From positions 1-34,053 of IMG/VR virus record IMGVR_UViG_3300028364_000090: DNA of 34,053 nt; one strand, written 5' to 3'. The position numbers were made by a program, and so were the translations under genes. Of the stretch, positions 12,599 through 24,500 are shown piece by piece. The notes beneath the pieces were generated by a model. That model made no database searches. It saw only the letters and a program-made list of their open reading frames with translations, and had not been told where the DNA came from. Source of the DNA: a virus. Position 1 is the stretch's first letter. Each line of letters opens with the position of its first letter.

Positions 12599-14842
12599 TT
12601 ATGAAGCTGTGATCGTACCAACCATTGAGCTATGGAATTGACAGATGTAATAGAATGTACCACTGCTACCAACTGTCCATTGAACTGTTCCAATTTGTGC
12701 GCCGTTATTAGTTACACCAGTTGCAGTGCTGCCTGTGCCTGTAACTGCCGCTGTCTTAACATAAAACGGATGTCCGCTGGCATTGACTACAAAGTCTACA
12801 ACATCACCGTTGTTAAATGCCAAGGCTTGGTTATCTCCGCTGACTGAACCGTTTCTATCATTACCAGTTAGTGTATAAGCACTAGCGCCATTGTTTACAA
12901 CATTAATTGTGTAATCTGCGGTGGGGGCAGGCGTAGTACTAGTATCATTAATAGTAATATTTGAGGATGTTGCTACAACAGTACCACTTACACTATCAGT
13001 TCTAATACTCACAGTAAATGTTTCTGGCCCTTCAGTTGAAGCGTCAGCAGATGGAGTTACTGTAAATGTTCCAGCATTGCTGTTAATTACAAAACTACCT
13101 GAGCTAGTACCAAAATCTCCTGCATTAGTAACACTCCAGTAGAGAGTAGTTGCATCTGCTACGTTAGTTGTAGTGATATTAAATACTAATGCACTTCCTT
13201 CGTTAATATTGTTAGCTGCCGGGGTTACTGCATAGGTCGGCGACGGAGCAGCCGCAGGAGGTGCTTCTTCACTGACTGCTGTAGTACCTAATGTTAACTG
13301 TACTGCACTATTAAACTTATTAAATGTAAATCTATTATTACTGCCTAACAAACTTCGTGTATCAGTATAATCTACACTACTAACTGTATCATATATCTGT
13401 GCTGTTTTTGCAGTAGTATTAATATGTGCTAGTGCTTGTGCAGGGGTTGAATTAGGATTAATCTGCAACCACAATGCTAGCATACCTGCAACTTGTGGGC
13501 TAGCCATTGATGTTCCGGTAATATTATTAATTAAGAAGTCAGAGTTTGCAGGGTAAGGATTGTTAAGAGTAGTAGCACCAAATACATTAGTAGTGCTCAT
13601 TGCGCTCATAATATCTGTTCCTGGAGCATAAACACTTACTCCTGGTCCCGTTTCCGAACTTACTGCTTTTTGTTCTAGGCCGCCTACGTGTTCTACGCTG
13701 TCTATGTTACCGACAATATGTGCTTCCTCATCGTACGGACTTGATCCTTTTTGATACTCTACTGATCCTGTATCTGCTGCAATAAAGTTACTGTAATCAT
13801 CTCCGCCCACTACATCAATTTTGTGACTTCTATTACCTGCTGCAATTGTAACGTGTACACCAGCATCAATTAATTCTTGTAAGTCTGTATCTGCTGATGG
13901 TGCTCTAACATTAGTAGCGAATGTGCCGCCGACCCCGCCACTTACAGGGGGTAGACCAAATGCCCAACGTTTAGCAGTAGTGTCAATATCTGTACCTGTT
14001 TTTAAAACGCCACGATATGTAAGATTAGTAACAGTATTATAATATCTTAAATATCCCCAACTCATATTTACTATTGTAGGACGCTTGACACCGGTTGTAG
14101 GGTCCACCGGCTTTGCAAGATGCCATTCCTTAATGCAATCAAAAGCGTATGTGGTACTAGTACCAGTCCCGCTATCGCCAGGACCTTCTAATCCACTAAG
14201 TTTTAAACTATAAATCCTAGCGTTCTTAGCCCAGCCATATGTCTTGCCTGCTACTGTGCCTGCAACATGTGTACCATGTCCGTCAAAGTCTCTATAATAG
14301 TTTGCATTTTGAGCAGGCATTCCTGCAATGCCGCTAGCAGTAGTCCAATCAATTTGCTGTACTCTGCTCACACCGTTAGCATCTTGAAATTCTGGATGAT
14401 CTGCTTGTATACCGCTGTCCATAATAACAACATCAACACCTGTAGCATCTAATGTATAATTATAACCGCCTGTAACAGTTAAATCTGTATAAGGATTTGT
14501 TGCTTCGTTAATTCTACGCATCCCCCAATTTAAAAAATCACCTCGATCTAATGTAGTTTTTGTAAAATTGCCTACTTGTACAGCACGAGTACCAATTCCT
14601 AAACTAGAATCTAATTCTGGTAGCAGTGTTACACCATACACTCTAGGATCAGTACGCAGTACGTCTGCTTCTAGATCAGTTAACATGTAATGTGTATTAC
14701 GCTGTGATGCTGGGCGTGCATTGGCAACTGTAACATCTCTACTGGGAATTGCACCAGCGCCTGTAGCAGCAATCATTTCTGCGTTAAATGCAGCGTAGTC
14801 TACGCCTTTGTTTAAACTTACAATATATTCTTGTTCACTCAT
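12599..14842 (-). CDS. Subtilisin-like (S8) protease with Calx-beta-like and cupredoxin-like C-terminus
   Basis: A 747-residue modular protein in the tail gene block. Residues 1-75 resemble an inhibitor-I9-type propeptide. The S8 domain has a complete triad: Asp142 (IMDSGIQ), His189 (DGHGTHVAGT) and Ser445 (GTSMASPQVAG), plus the oxyanion Asn337 (AAGN). An Ala/Pro linker leads to a Calx-beta-like domain (NEGSALVFNIT..GPETFTVSI). The last 110 residues look like a cupredoxin: His691 (SGHPFYV) and YYICQFHSSMVG with Cys734, His737 and Met740, the ligand set of type-1 copper sites. No signal peptide is seen, so it is probably a virion protein rather than secreted. It may cut itself, other fibres, or host surface protein. 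The ATG follows AGGAAAAT. Confidence 0.88.
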   Translation of the reverse strand: MSEQEYIVSLNKGVDYAAFNAEMIAATGAGAIPSRDVTVANARPASQRNTHYMLTDLEADVLRTDPRVYGVTLLPELDSSLGIGTRAVQVGNFTKTTLDRGDFLNWGMRRINEATNPYTDLTVTGGYNYTLDATGVDVVIMDSGIQADHPEFQDANGVSRVQQIDWTTASGIAGMPAQNANYYRDFDGHGTHVAGTVAGKTYGWAKNARIYSLKLSGLEGPGDSGTGTSTTYAFDCIKEWHLAKPVDPTTGVKRPTIVNMSWGYLRYYNTVTNLTYRGVLKTGTDIDTTAKRWAFGLPPVSGGVGGTFATNVRAPSADTDLQELIDAGVHVTIAAGNRSHKIDVVGGDDYSNFIAADTGSVEYQKGSSPYDEEAHIVGNIDSVEHVGGLEQKAVSSETGPGVSVYAPGTDIMSAMSTTNVFGATTLNNPYPANSDFLINNITGTSMASPQVAGMLALWLQINPNSTPAQALAHINTTAKTAQIYDTVSSVDYTDTRSLLGSNNRFTFNKFNSAVQLTLGTTAVSEEAPPAAAPSPTYAVTPAANNINEGSALVFNITTTNVADATTLYWSVTNAGDFGTSSGSFVINSNAGTFTVTPSADASTEGPETFTVSIRTDSVSGTVVATSSNITINDTSTTPAPTADYTINVVNNGASAYTLTGNDRNGSVSGDNQALAFNNGDVVDFVVNASGHPFYVKTAAVTGTGSTATGVTNNGAQIGTVQWTVGSSGTFYYICQFHSSMVGTITAS

Positions 14843-14856
14843 TTTATTTTCCTATA

Positions 14857-17800
14857 TTATGCTGCTGCTGCAACTGTTACCCATGCGCCGCCTAAGTATA
14901 CTACTAATGTGTTTTTACCATTTGCAGCAGGATCCCATCCTGTGCCGTCTGCAATAACCATCATTCCGTTTACAGGATCTGTTGGTTCTGTGTTTAGAGG
15001 TGTTAGTGTCATCATATCACTAAACATTGCAAAGTTTATCGCGTCAACCATTACACTACTATCGTCAGCAAATATACTACCTACAACATCACCTATTAGT
15101 GTACCTGTGTGCGCACCGTTTGCATTACCTTCTAGTGTTCCGTTAACTGTTGCATTGTGTATTGTTACTGCTTGACTGCGTGTACTGCCTGTAGTACCTA
15201 TTATAACATCGCCTGATGATGCTGTTGCGTTAATTGCAATATTTGCAACGTCTGCAGGATTACCTGGAGTCTTTGGTTCTGTTGTTAATTCAATATAATT
15301 AATACCGGTTTGATCCATTTGGATCTTACTTAATCCGCTATCGTCTGTTCCTGCATTGATATTAATAAACCCGTCAACATTAATTGCTAAATCGTCAGTA
15401 GTATAATTTTCAATAGTAGTTGCTTTAACTACTGTACCCGAAATGCTATTAGACACAACAGGTCCTGTAATAGTACCAGATTGTCCATCAATCATTACAG
15501 TAGAATCGTCTGCTACTACGCTGCCTTTTAAGTCACCTGTTATGCCAGCCTGTGCTTCTATATTACGTACTATAGGCCCAAAGAATCTAATATTGTTAGC
15601 AGTCAAGTTAACAAATGTGTTAGTGCCTTGCGGACCAATACTAATTGCATTACCGTCGCCTGTTGCTGTAGTAATACTAATACTGTTGTCTGCTGTAATT
15701 TCACCTGCAATTAGTGCGGGCAAGTTAACTGTACCGTTAATAGTAGTTGTACTACCAGCATTACCAATTGCAATTGATGTTGCGGCTGATGCACCTATAG
15801 TTAGTGCTGTGTTGTCAATGTTACCTGTTACGTTTGCAGCTAATCCTGTAACTGTTGCTCCTGTAAAGTCAGCAGTTGATCCACTTGCAAAGTCTACAGT
15901 GTTTGTGCCGTTGCCTAGTGTAACAGTGCCACTTGTACCAGTTCCGATATTAACTGCTGCGCCAGCAGCTCCTAATAAAGTTACGCTGTGAGTTGACCCA
16001 ATTGTAATTTGTCCTGTGTCACCATTTACTGCTACGCTTGCATTGCCACCGTTGCCTGTTAGTTGTGCTAACCCACCTGTTGCGTCTATAGTAAAGTCAC
16101 CATCTAATGAACGCATCAAAGCACTTGTAGATGCTGTTATGTTTACACCAGATTGTGATAATAGTATTAAACTTGTACCTTCTACAGTTTGCGTATTAAC
16201 TTTGTCAGCAGTTAATTCATTGTTAACTGCATCAACCATTACAGCACTGTCGTCTGCAAATACACTACCTACAACATCGCCTGTTAAGTTTCCTACAAAA
16301 TATGCACCAGCTTTTGCTTCAAATGCTCCAGCAGTTTTAAATTGAACATAAGGATTTGGACCTGCGTCTAAATACGGCCCAGTGCCCCAAAAGTGCGTTT
16401 CAGCCTGTGATTGAATATATGTATCACTACCGTAAGGATTAATTAGTATACCGTTGCCAGTATCTCCGTCTACACCTGACTTAATCTGTAACGGGCCGCC
16501 TCCGGAGATATTGCTAATTATTGATGCTGTTAATCCTACAGTGGATACACTAGTAGTTGCTTCAAATGTTCCTGCAACTAATGTCTCCGAACCTAGCGTC
16601 CATTTGTCTACACTGTCGTTGTATACAAAAGATACATTAGACACTGTACCTCTATCAATTTCTATACCAGCAGTTGTGTTTGTAACACCAGCGCCTGATT
16701 CGCCGCTGTTGAGTACAATTACGTTGTCGCTGATTGTTGTGTTTGTTGTGTTAACTGTTGTAGTTGTACCACTTACTGTTAAGTTACCTGTGACTACTAC
16801 GTCGTTAAAGTTTGATGTTCCTGTGGTAGCTTCTACATTGCCATTTACATCTTTCCACGCACTGCCTTGATACATTTGCAAACGACTAGTTGTGATGTTG
16901 TAGATTACATCGCCTTCTTGTGCACCAATTGCTAGTTGTTCAGCAGTTGTAACACTAGCAAATCTAAAAGGTACAGCACCATCTATTTTAACTCTGTTTC
17001 CTGCTGTTAAACTGATGTCTGTTGAACTAGAGATCGATCCAATTCCCAGACCTAGACCAGTCTGTACACTTTCAGTTTGTACAGTAGGTACGTTTATAGT
17101 ATCAAAATAACCATTACCAAAACGTCTTGACTCTGTACCTATGCTGCCTTCACCGTTGGTTTCTGGTTCGATGGTGGTTAATATCTCAGTTTGTCCTAGT
17201 TGAACATAGCCGTCGGCTAAAATTACAACAGTTTGTCCACGTATAAAGCCAGTGCCAACGTATTCAGTATCACCTCTAATAACACCAGCAACACCGTCCA
17301 CGATAGCGGTCGAATCGTCAGCAAATACTGAGCCTTTTATATCAGTAGCAAACGGTACACCCTGATCAAAAAGTCCGCCCAGTGCGTCATCTAGGTCTTC
17401 TGTTCTAAGAAATCCGATATCATCTGTAAATTCTGAAAGGAATTGAGGAGCGCCTTGTAGGGCAGCATAACTAATAAATCCTGTAACAGCATCAAAGACC
17501 TTAGTTTCGTTGTTTGTTAGCAAATCACCTTTGAATTCAGTTGCTGTTACTCGACGAAAACCAAGCGCATCAGTGCCTATATCAACTGTATTGTCCACAG
17601 TAGGTAAAATTATTTCGCTAACTTCAATACGTTCTACTTCGATATTACCAATGTCACTGAACGGTCTAAACTCCAGCCCAGTACCATCTTCTTTGACCTT
17701 GACAAAATAGTCAGCAGCCCCTACAAAACTGTTAGGTGTATCAGTTAGATCAGCAAAAGCCTGTGCTACCAGTCGATTTCCGTTTACAGTTATGTCTGCT

Positions 17801-17940
17801 GCGTTGATTGTGCCCAGTGCCGTGATGTCTTGTACATTTACTATCGAACTTTCTCTAAGGTTAAGATTGTCGCCACTAGGCAATTCTTTTATTTTATTAC
17901 CGGCATCAGCGTCTAGTACCAGTGGAAATCTATTTGCCAT
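14857..17940 (-). CDS. Tail-fibre repeat protein (1027 aa)
   Basis: Probable long tail fibre or fibre segment. It is low in charge, rich in Thr/Val/Gly/Asn, and built of beta-helix-type repeats. The motif G-S-V/I-F/V-ADDS followed by a strand ending in VDxxxG occurs four times (DNA near 17335, 16270, 15530 and 15080). A fifth copy lies in the 152-residue gene upstream. An early DLTDTPNSF...DGTGLEF module is shared with the 2611-residue protein. A segment near residue 370 (TTSRLQMYQGSAWKDV) resembles fibre knob sequences. The ATG at 17940 is chosen over a TTG six bases upstream because AGGA precedes it. A late box stands 25 bases away. The C-terminus (VVYLGGAWVTVAAAA) resembles fibre tips. Confidence 0.8.
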   Translation of the reverse strand: MANRFPLVLDADAGNKIKELPSGDNLNLRESSIVNVQDITALGTINAADITVNGNRLVAQAFADLTDTPNSFVGAADYFVKVKEDGTGLEFRPFSDIGNIEVERIEVSEIILPTVDNTVDIGTDALGFRRVTATEFKGDLLTNNETKVFDAVTGFISYAALQGAPQFLSEFTDDIGFLRTEDLDDALGGLFDQGVPFATDIKGSVFADDSTAIVDGVAGVIRGDTEYVGTGFIRGQTVVILADGYVQLGQTEILTTIEPETNGEGSIGTESRRFGNGYFDTINVPTVQTESVQTGLGLGIGSISSSTDISLTAGNRVKIDGAVPFRFASVTTAEQLAIGAQEGDVIYNITTSRLQMYQGSAWKDVNGNVEATTGTSNFNDVVVTGNLTVSGTTTTVNTTNTTISDNVIVLNSGESGAGVTNTTAGIEIDRGTVSNVSFVYNDSVDKWTLGSETLVAGTFEATTSVSTVGLTASIISNISGGGPLQIKSGVDGDTGNGILINPYGSDTYIQSQAETHFWGTGPYLDAGPNPYVQFKTAGAFEAKAGAYFVGNLTGDVVGSVFADDSAVMVDAVNNELTADKVNTQTVEGTSLILLSQSGVNITASTSALMRSLDGDFTIDATGGLAQLTGNGGNASVAVNGDTGQITIGSTHSVTLLGAAGAAVNIGTGTSGTVTLGNGTNTVDFASGSTADFTGATVTGLAANVTGNIDNTALTIGASAATSIAIGNAGSTTTINGTVNLPALIAGEITADNSISITTATGDGNAISIGPQGTNTFVNLTANNIRFFGPIVRNIEAQAGITGDLKGSVVADDSTVMIDGQSGTITGPVVSNSISGTVVKATTIENYTTDDLAINVDGFININAGTDDSGLSKIQMDQTGINYIELTTEPKTPGNPADVANIAINATASSGDVIIGTTGSTRSQAVTIHNATVNGTLEGNANGAHTGTLIGDVVGSIFADDSSVMVDAINFAMFSDMMTLTPLNTEPTDPVNGMMVIADGTGWDPAANGKNTLVVYLGGAWVTVAAAA

Positions 17941-18138
17941 TCTCAAAAATCCTATTGTTTAGTATATTTATCGCATCTTATTAAAGCGTAGCAATCCTAG
18001 TTTGAAAATCAGTAAAATCTGTACTTGCTGCTACCTCTGCTTTTAGTGTAGACAAACTTACGTAACCGGGAATAATACCGTTTACCGCATCAACTAACAA
18101 CGTGCTGTCATCGGCAAATACTGAACCTTGTATATCCT
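15022..18138 (-). repeat. Dispersed GSVFADDS coding repeat, five copies
   Basis: Five copies of a protein repeat of roughly 20 residues, G-S-(V/I)-(F/V)-ADDS-(T/S/A)-xx-(V/I)D-x-(V/Q/I)-x-(G/N/F). They lie near 15025-15090, 15470-15530, 16215-16275, 17280-17340 and 18075-18135. Four are in the 1027-residue fibre and one in the 152-residue protein. The DNA is conserved mainly around the ADDS codons. Confidence 0.75.
17965..17972 (-). promoter_or_regulatory. T4-type late promoter
   Basis: GATAAATA on the minus strand, 25 bases before the ATG of the 1027-residue fibre and just after the stop of the 152-residue gene. Confidence 0.75.
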
Positions 18139-18439
18139 GTACTTCAGCAGCCGCTGCACCATTTACCAGCAACGCACCTGAAGCAGTAACTTCAATTCTA
18201 GCACCATTTAGATATATAAAATCTGCTACATGTAGATCTGTCCATTGTCGTTCGCTGCTGCCTAGATTGTAAGTAGCGTCAATACTAGGCACAAGATCAC
18301 TTGCTGTCTGATCAGGCGCAGCAAAGTTACCAGCATACAACTCATCAAAATTTTCATTTATTTTACGAAACGCAGAACGTAACGGATCACCATCGCCTCT
18401 GTTGGGAGTGGTTCCTAGATCAATTGTTTGTCTTGCCAT
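17981..18439 (-). CDS. Short fibre-like protein with shared N-terminal module (152 aa)
   Basis: The N-terminus (IDLGTTPNRGDGDPLRSAFRKINENFDELY) is nearly the same as that of the 2611-residue protein, so both probably dock at the same type of virion site. The middle (DATYNLGSSERQWTDLHVADFIYLNG) is a beta-helix fibre-shaft signature. One GSVFADDS repeat follows. It reads like the front end of the 1027-residue protein. The two could have arisen by splitting a longer fibre; a late promoter now stands between them. The ATG has AAGGAAAA upstream inside the preceding small gene. Confidence 0.75.
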   Translation of the reverse strand: MARQTIDLGTTPNRGDGDPLRSAFRKINENFDELYAGNFAAPDQTASDLVPSIDATYNLGSSERQWTDLHVADFIYLNGARIEVTASGALLVNGAAAAEVQDIQGSVFADDSTLLVDAVNGIIPGYVSLSTLKAEVAASTDFTDFQTRIATL

Positions 18440-18575
18440 GTGTTGGTTTTCCTTTGCCCACTTGTATTCTCAGTTTTCCTGCTGTAGCAACTACTTGACG
18501 TTGCTGCGTATTTTTTGTATCAGTGCTGGTCTGCGCACCACGTTGAATTAACCTATCTACATACGATTTTTTCAT
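18420..18575 (-). CDS. Small basic hypothetical protein (51 aa)
   Basis: Not recognised. The ATG overlaps the stop of the 2611-residue gene as TAATG, and the 3' end overlaps the next fibre gene by 20 bases, so it is coupled on both sides. The protein is basic and Gln/Thr-rich (MKKSYVDRLIQRGAQTST, ending KGKPTHGKTNN), with no membrane segment. In this position it could be a fibre-assembly helper. That is a guess from context. Confidence 0.5.
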   Translation of the reverse strand: MKKSYVDRLIQRGAQTSTDTKNTQQRQVVATAGKLRIQVGKGKPTHGKTNN

Positions 18576-21500
18576 TAGTGCTTACCTACCACTACTTCTA
18601 TTACACCACGATCTGTGGTTGTTTTGTCTTCTAATGCTTTACCTATCACAGTTCCTACACCGGGTGTGTTGTTTACCATAGCATAACCAGGTATAGCACT
18701 GGCCACCAACATATCACCTTTCTGAACTTTGCCAATCACCTTACATGGAACACGACCTGTAAGCGCAATGCCTGTGACATGATCGCCTTTGAGGTGACTG
18801 TTCATCAAGTGTGCAGGATTTGTAGTCACAACACCAGCTACACGATGTGTGTCTTTTTCGGTATTTATAGTAACTTCGGCTGTGCCACCGAATACTACTA
18901 CAGTACCTGGCTCATAATCTGCATCTGCTAGATAATTTTCTGCCAAGTCAGCGTAGTATGATTCAGTAGCAGTACCACGGAACAGTGTTGCGTATATGTT
19001 AGCATACTTGCGAGAAGCACTGCCTATATCATAAGCATTGTCAGTATCTGGCGTTACTCCTGTTGAGCTAAAAATAAACGGAGTAACACTTGAACTAGTG
19101 CCGCTGTCGCCTGTTACAATAGCTACTTGACCTGTGGTAGTAACACCAGTGCCTGCACCAATTGCTAAACCAGTTGAAGCTGAACCTTTTTCACCTGCTG
19201 CTTCAATAAAGCTAGAATAGATCCAGTCAACAGCCAGTCTGCTTTCACCATTAAGTGTTGATTGGTTTTGTAGAACGCTTTCTGAAACACCTGTGCCAGC
19301 TATATTAACACTGCCGGGTATTTCAACTGTTGGAAATGTGGGCGAAACTCCGCCACTACCGCCAACTGCTCTTAATATTTCACCCTGCGCCGGAGTTTTA
19401 AACACTACAGTTGTAGTATCCAGTGCTAGGATTTCGTATGTACTGTCCCCGCCCAATATTAGACTGTTGGCCTGTACACTGCCATTGGCTCTAGTTTTTA
19501 CTATTGAGTTTACTTCACCAGTTGTGGTCACGTTTGAGATACCGTAAGTACCAGCACCAGTCTTAATCAGTGCTTCGCCTGGATCACTAACCGCTGTGAC
19601 AATAGATGTAAAATCAACATCAGCTAAGCCGCCGCCTTCTTGAATAACTGTGCTAAACGGTATTTGATCAATATCGTTATCTGAACTGTCACCACTCCAA
19701 TTACCCAGAACATTGCCGTCCTGTATACGTTGTATTTTTTTAAGCGGCAATTGACCGTCAGCAATGGTTATCCATCCGTCCGTGTTAGCAAACACAATAC
19801 TATCAAACGCAGCAACGCCTAGGTCTGCTTGACTGATAGATATAGCATTTGATCTAGTTGTAGCTGCGTTAAGATTTAGCTTGCTTTGAGCTATGTTAGC
19901 ACCGGCATTAACATCTGAGTTTACAATACTGTTAGGATTTATTTGGAAGTTTAGTGTAGTAAATCTATCTGTTACTGTGCTTCCTACCACTGTAACTTCT
20001 CTGTTAGTAGTAATCAATATATCACTTGCAGGATTTGCAACACCGTTTGCCCATTCATCGACCGGTCCGTCTATAACTAACCCTTGAGTGCCGCCGATTA
20101 CTCTTATAATATCGGGATCTAGCGATAAGCCTGCAGGCCTACCATCGCTAAATTCACCGGTAAGTGGAGTATATGTAATTTCTACAACTGCTCCTTCAAG
20201 TACTGTGTCTGTTTTTACATCAACTATCAGTCCAGTTGCTCCGGTAATTGTGCCAGAAATTTCGTTCCCTCGCTCAAAAGGACCTCCTACTACACTACCT
20301 GCACTAACAATTAGTTTTTTAAACCCAGTAGCAACTAATAGTTGTCCTACATCGTATTGATTATATTCGACACTGCGCAGATCTTGTATTTCATCTAGAC
20401 CGCCTGCTGCGTTGTCTACATAAGCTTTTGTAGCAGCATCAGATGCTGTTACTGGTGCACTTAGATTAGTGATAGTATTTCCAGCAGCGTTTAGATTATC
20501 TGTCATCGGAACAGCACCGTTTGGAGCAAGTACACCAGGGCCTAATTTATTAGCAACAGGAGCACCTGTTACATCATATCCTAATCGTCTGTTAACATAG
20601 CCACGCACAGCACTTTCTGTTGGTACTGTATCTGAAGCATTATCTACCATTGCCGTGTCAGTACTAAATTCAGTAATAACAACACCGCGTTTGAAGCCTA
20701 GTCCATCAACGTCTGACAGTGCAAGACTTGCACTAAATGTAACTGTACCAGTTCCTTGGTCTACTGCGAAGAATCGACCTACACGGAAAATACCATTTTG
20801 ATCTGTACTCACATAGAACACACGACCTTTACCTTTTTCGATAACTTCGTTAGCTTCCTTCTTCTCGCCTGGCTCGCCAAAAATGACATTTGGATAGTTG
20901 CTTGAGTTGAACCCGCCTGTACCGATATCTAAGAAATCGTGTCCAGTTGCACGACAAGTACTAATATTAACTGTAACACTACCAGTAGCGCCAGCTTTGA
21001 GACCTGCACGTAGAGTAACAAGTTCCGAACCTAGTACTACTGTGCTTGCGATACCAGTTGCGTCTGTTTGGTTAATTGTATCATAATCAACTAGGTCAAC
21101 AATTGCGTATATGTTATCTTCGCCTGGCTCTTCAACTATATTACCTACACCAACACCTCTATAGTTAAACGCATAATGCTTTTTTCCGGCCCATGTCACA
21201 ATAGGTGATTCAATTGTTAATGAGTCCGCTGTCCAACCTGCCGGCCTATTTGCTTCGGGAGTTCTTGCGTTGTTGTTAAGTCTAAATATTTCGTTAGTAT
21301 CTGCTAATTTAATAGCAAGTACTGTGTCGCCTGCTGTTCCACCTTTTGTAGTACCGGTATTTGCCAGTGCAACTTCTTGTGCTTTAGCAGGATCTATAGT
21401 TAATCTAATAAAATCGTATGAACTGTCTAATCCTGCTTGTGAAGTATTAGTAGGCAAATCATCTCCTAAACTGTCACTGGTTAAGAAGCTAATACTTCTA

Positions 21501-24500
21501 TAAACAAAGTCTGGATTTTCATCAAAAGTTAGTGCAGTGCTTGGACGAATAGTTAGTACATCTGGACGAGCCAAATCACTAATAATATGTGTTTGATTAC
21601 GATAATAAACTATACTAGTGTTAAATGGTACAATTTCTAACAGACCATTTGCGCTGAATGTTGCATCGCCTGTACTAAAGTTAAGCTTATAAACCTTACC
21701 ACTATACATTGGAGTACTTGCTTCAACTGCAATAGTACCACTTGCACTTACTTCGGTTACTGCGCCATCTGCTAGTGCAACTGCGTCTATTGTAACTGTA
21801 CAATCGTTTGTAGGCGTTTCGCCACCAAGCTTATCACCAGTTACTACAAATGTATCTCCTACTGTATAGTCTCTGCCGTCTTCTGCTACTTGGAATGTTG
21901 CACGGTATCCCGCATCAATTGTTTTAGTTAGTGTAAATACAAACCCACTTGCACCAGCATTTACTGTAGTTTTAGTATAATCTGATGCACCAAGGTCTGC
22001 GTATTCACCAACTACATGTTGTACAATTTCTGCATTTGCAACTTCATAACGTGCGAATGCAGGACGAGTGGGATGATATATATTAACTTCTGATCTGTTT
22101 GACGGAGCGTCTTGCATATCGTACACATACACCGAAAGTCCTTCAACTGGGTTGTCGTACCCATTAGAGTCTACAATTATCGGGACACTATTTGCTCCCA
22201 GTGCGGTAACTGTAGAGTCACCTGTAATAGGACCAGTAATACTTAATTCATTAGTTGTGTCAAATGCTCCAGAAATATCAGTTATATATAGTACATTGCT
22301 GCCGCCAGTTTGACTTGTTGATACTGCTATCTTACCAACTGCACCAGTAAGTGTTTGTGTGATTTCTTCGCCAGCTTCTAAAATAACAGGACCTGTTAGT
22401 GTAAGAATAGCATCTACATCAAATGCTTTAGCAGGCTGCGTCATATCTTGATATAGTGCAATTGAATCTGGAATCTCATTAGGATCCGACCCTTCGGCAA
22501 CTAGACCAAACTCACCATAACAACTTGATCCCGTTAGTGATCTAATTTCAGCACCGTTTTTAGCATAATAACTAGCGTAGCAGTAGTATGTAAACATGCT
22601 AACCATTTCACTTAGGGCGCCGTTTGCAGCAACTAGTCCGTAACCCAAGTCGTTAACTTGTGTAAAGTCATTGCCTAAGATACTTCTGTTACCAGCTGTT
22701 TGTAGTGTAAGTGGAATTGGAGTGCTGAAGTCGTCCAGATCAACACCGGTTCCTAGTAAACTAGTTAGACCAGTAAATCCTGTGCCGTTGTTTGAGTTTC
22801 TTGACAATATAAGTTCTGCAGTGCCTGCATTTTTATCGTATGCTGTTACTGCGTCAATTTGAAAACGTCTGCCGTCAACGTAAAATGCACTAGGTGTTTG
22901 AGGGCGTCTTACAAATAAACCCTGTGGTTCTGTTGGAGAACCTAAACTTTGAATCCTTAATCTAAATGCATTGCCGTCTACTTTTTCTGTAACTTGTACA
23001 GCCGAGTTACCTACAAACGCATCAACAAACAATCCACCCCTAAACGCTTGTTTATTAAGCGATTTCGAAAAGCTTGAACCAGTTTGAATGTATGGTGATT
23101 TAGTTAGTACTTGGCCTTCTGGATCAAGCACACACATAAATCCACCGTGTCCTTGCACTGTTAGATTTCGCACAATAGTTGCATCGTTCATCAAGAACAC
23201 ATCCATCTCATCGTTTCTCAGTGGAGGATTGTACTCTGCATTAAATGCAAACTTAACGGTATTAATCAAGTTTTGTAACACAACACTAGGACCGTCTATT
23301 ACTCTCCAAAATTCTGCTATCTCTCCAGTGCTGAATGTGCTGCCTGATATATGTTCTTTTGTAGGTGTATAGTAACTTGTTACTCCCAACCCAGTTGTAA
23401 ACTTAACAACATTTCCTAAACGATAGGTTCGGCTCGATTGCCATTGTGCTGGATCGCCGTCGCCATTAAAGTCATCGAACGTAAATTCAGGGCTTACTCC
23501 GTATATTGTAACTGGTGCCAGACCTCTAATAATTCTTTTACCTATTGTGGCAATGTATTCTATGCTTGCAGCTTTTTGTGTTTCTGTACCAGCAGCGACT
23601 GTGCTGGCATTAAACTGGCCCTGAGCTTCTAAACTAAACTCATTTCCACCATTGCGTAGATCTTTAACTAGAGCATCTACGATTGATCCTGCATCTCTAG
23701 CCCATGCAGGTCTAGAATATCCAGCAGATCCGATCAGCGCAGGATATTGATCTTCGACAAAGTTCACTACCTGCTCTTGTATAAATTCTCTATTGTCAAT
23801 CAAAGACAGAGCAGCAGTTTCCCAGTTGCCTATGTTTTCATAACCTTCGCCGATATTTTTTAATTTTTCGGGCTGTGTTAGGTAATGATAACCAAAATAT
23901 CCATCAGCTCTTCCAGTTAAAGGATTTATATATTCAATACCGTTAGGAACATTAGCAATTGTAAATGTAATGCTAGTAGCGCCGCCTGAGCCTAATAGAT
24001 TATCGCTAACAGTTAGTCGTTCACCGTGTTGGAAGTCCTTGCCTGCATTAGTAATTGTGATGTCTGTTATTGCGCCGTCGCCTCCAATGGTAATATCAAA
24101 TTCTGCATCTTTGCCTAATTTATCTGTTGTCCATAAACTTACACTATATGTACCTGGGGTTCTAGATGCATTAGTTTGTGGATCAAATGCAACCGCTTCA
24201 ATATTTGACTTACCTAATATAAGATCATCAAATTCTGCATCTCTATAGAAGAAAGTGTTTGCCCAACGTGACTGTGATACACGCTGCTTTGGACGCACAA
24301 TACAACGTCTAAACTCATCACCTTTGACCGAAACGTTCGCAGGTACACGAATCGGATAATCTTCTTCGTAAATGCCACTTTCAACACGTATAGTGATCTG
24401 TGTTTCTCTTACAATATTTCCGTATTCTAGTTCTTCACCTTCTTCAAATTCAAACGGCTCTAACAGTTGTACTTCAATTTCGTCTGTGGTTGCTACGCTT

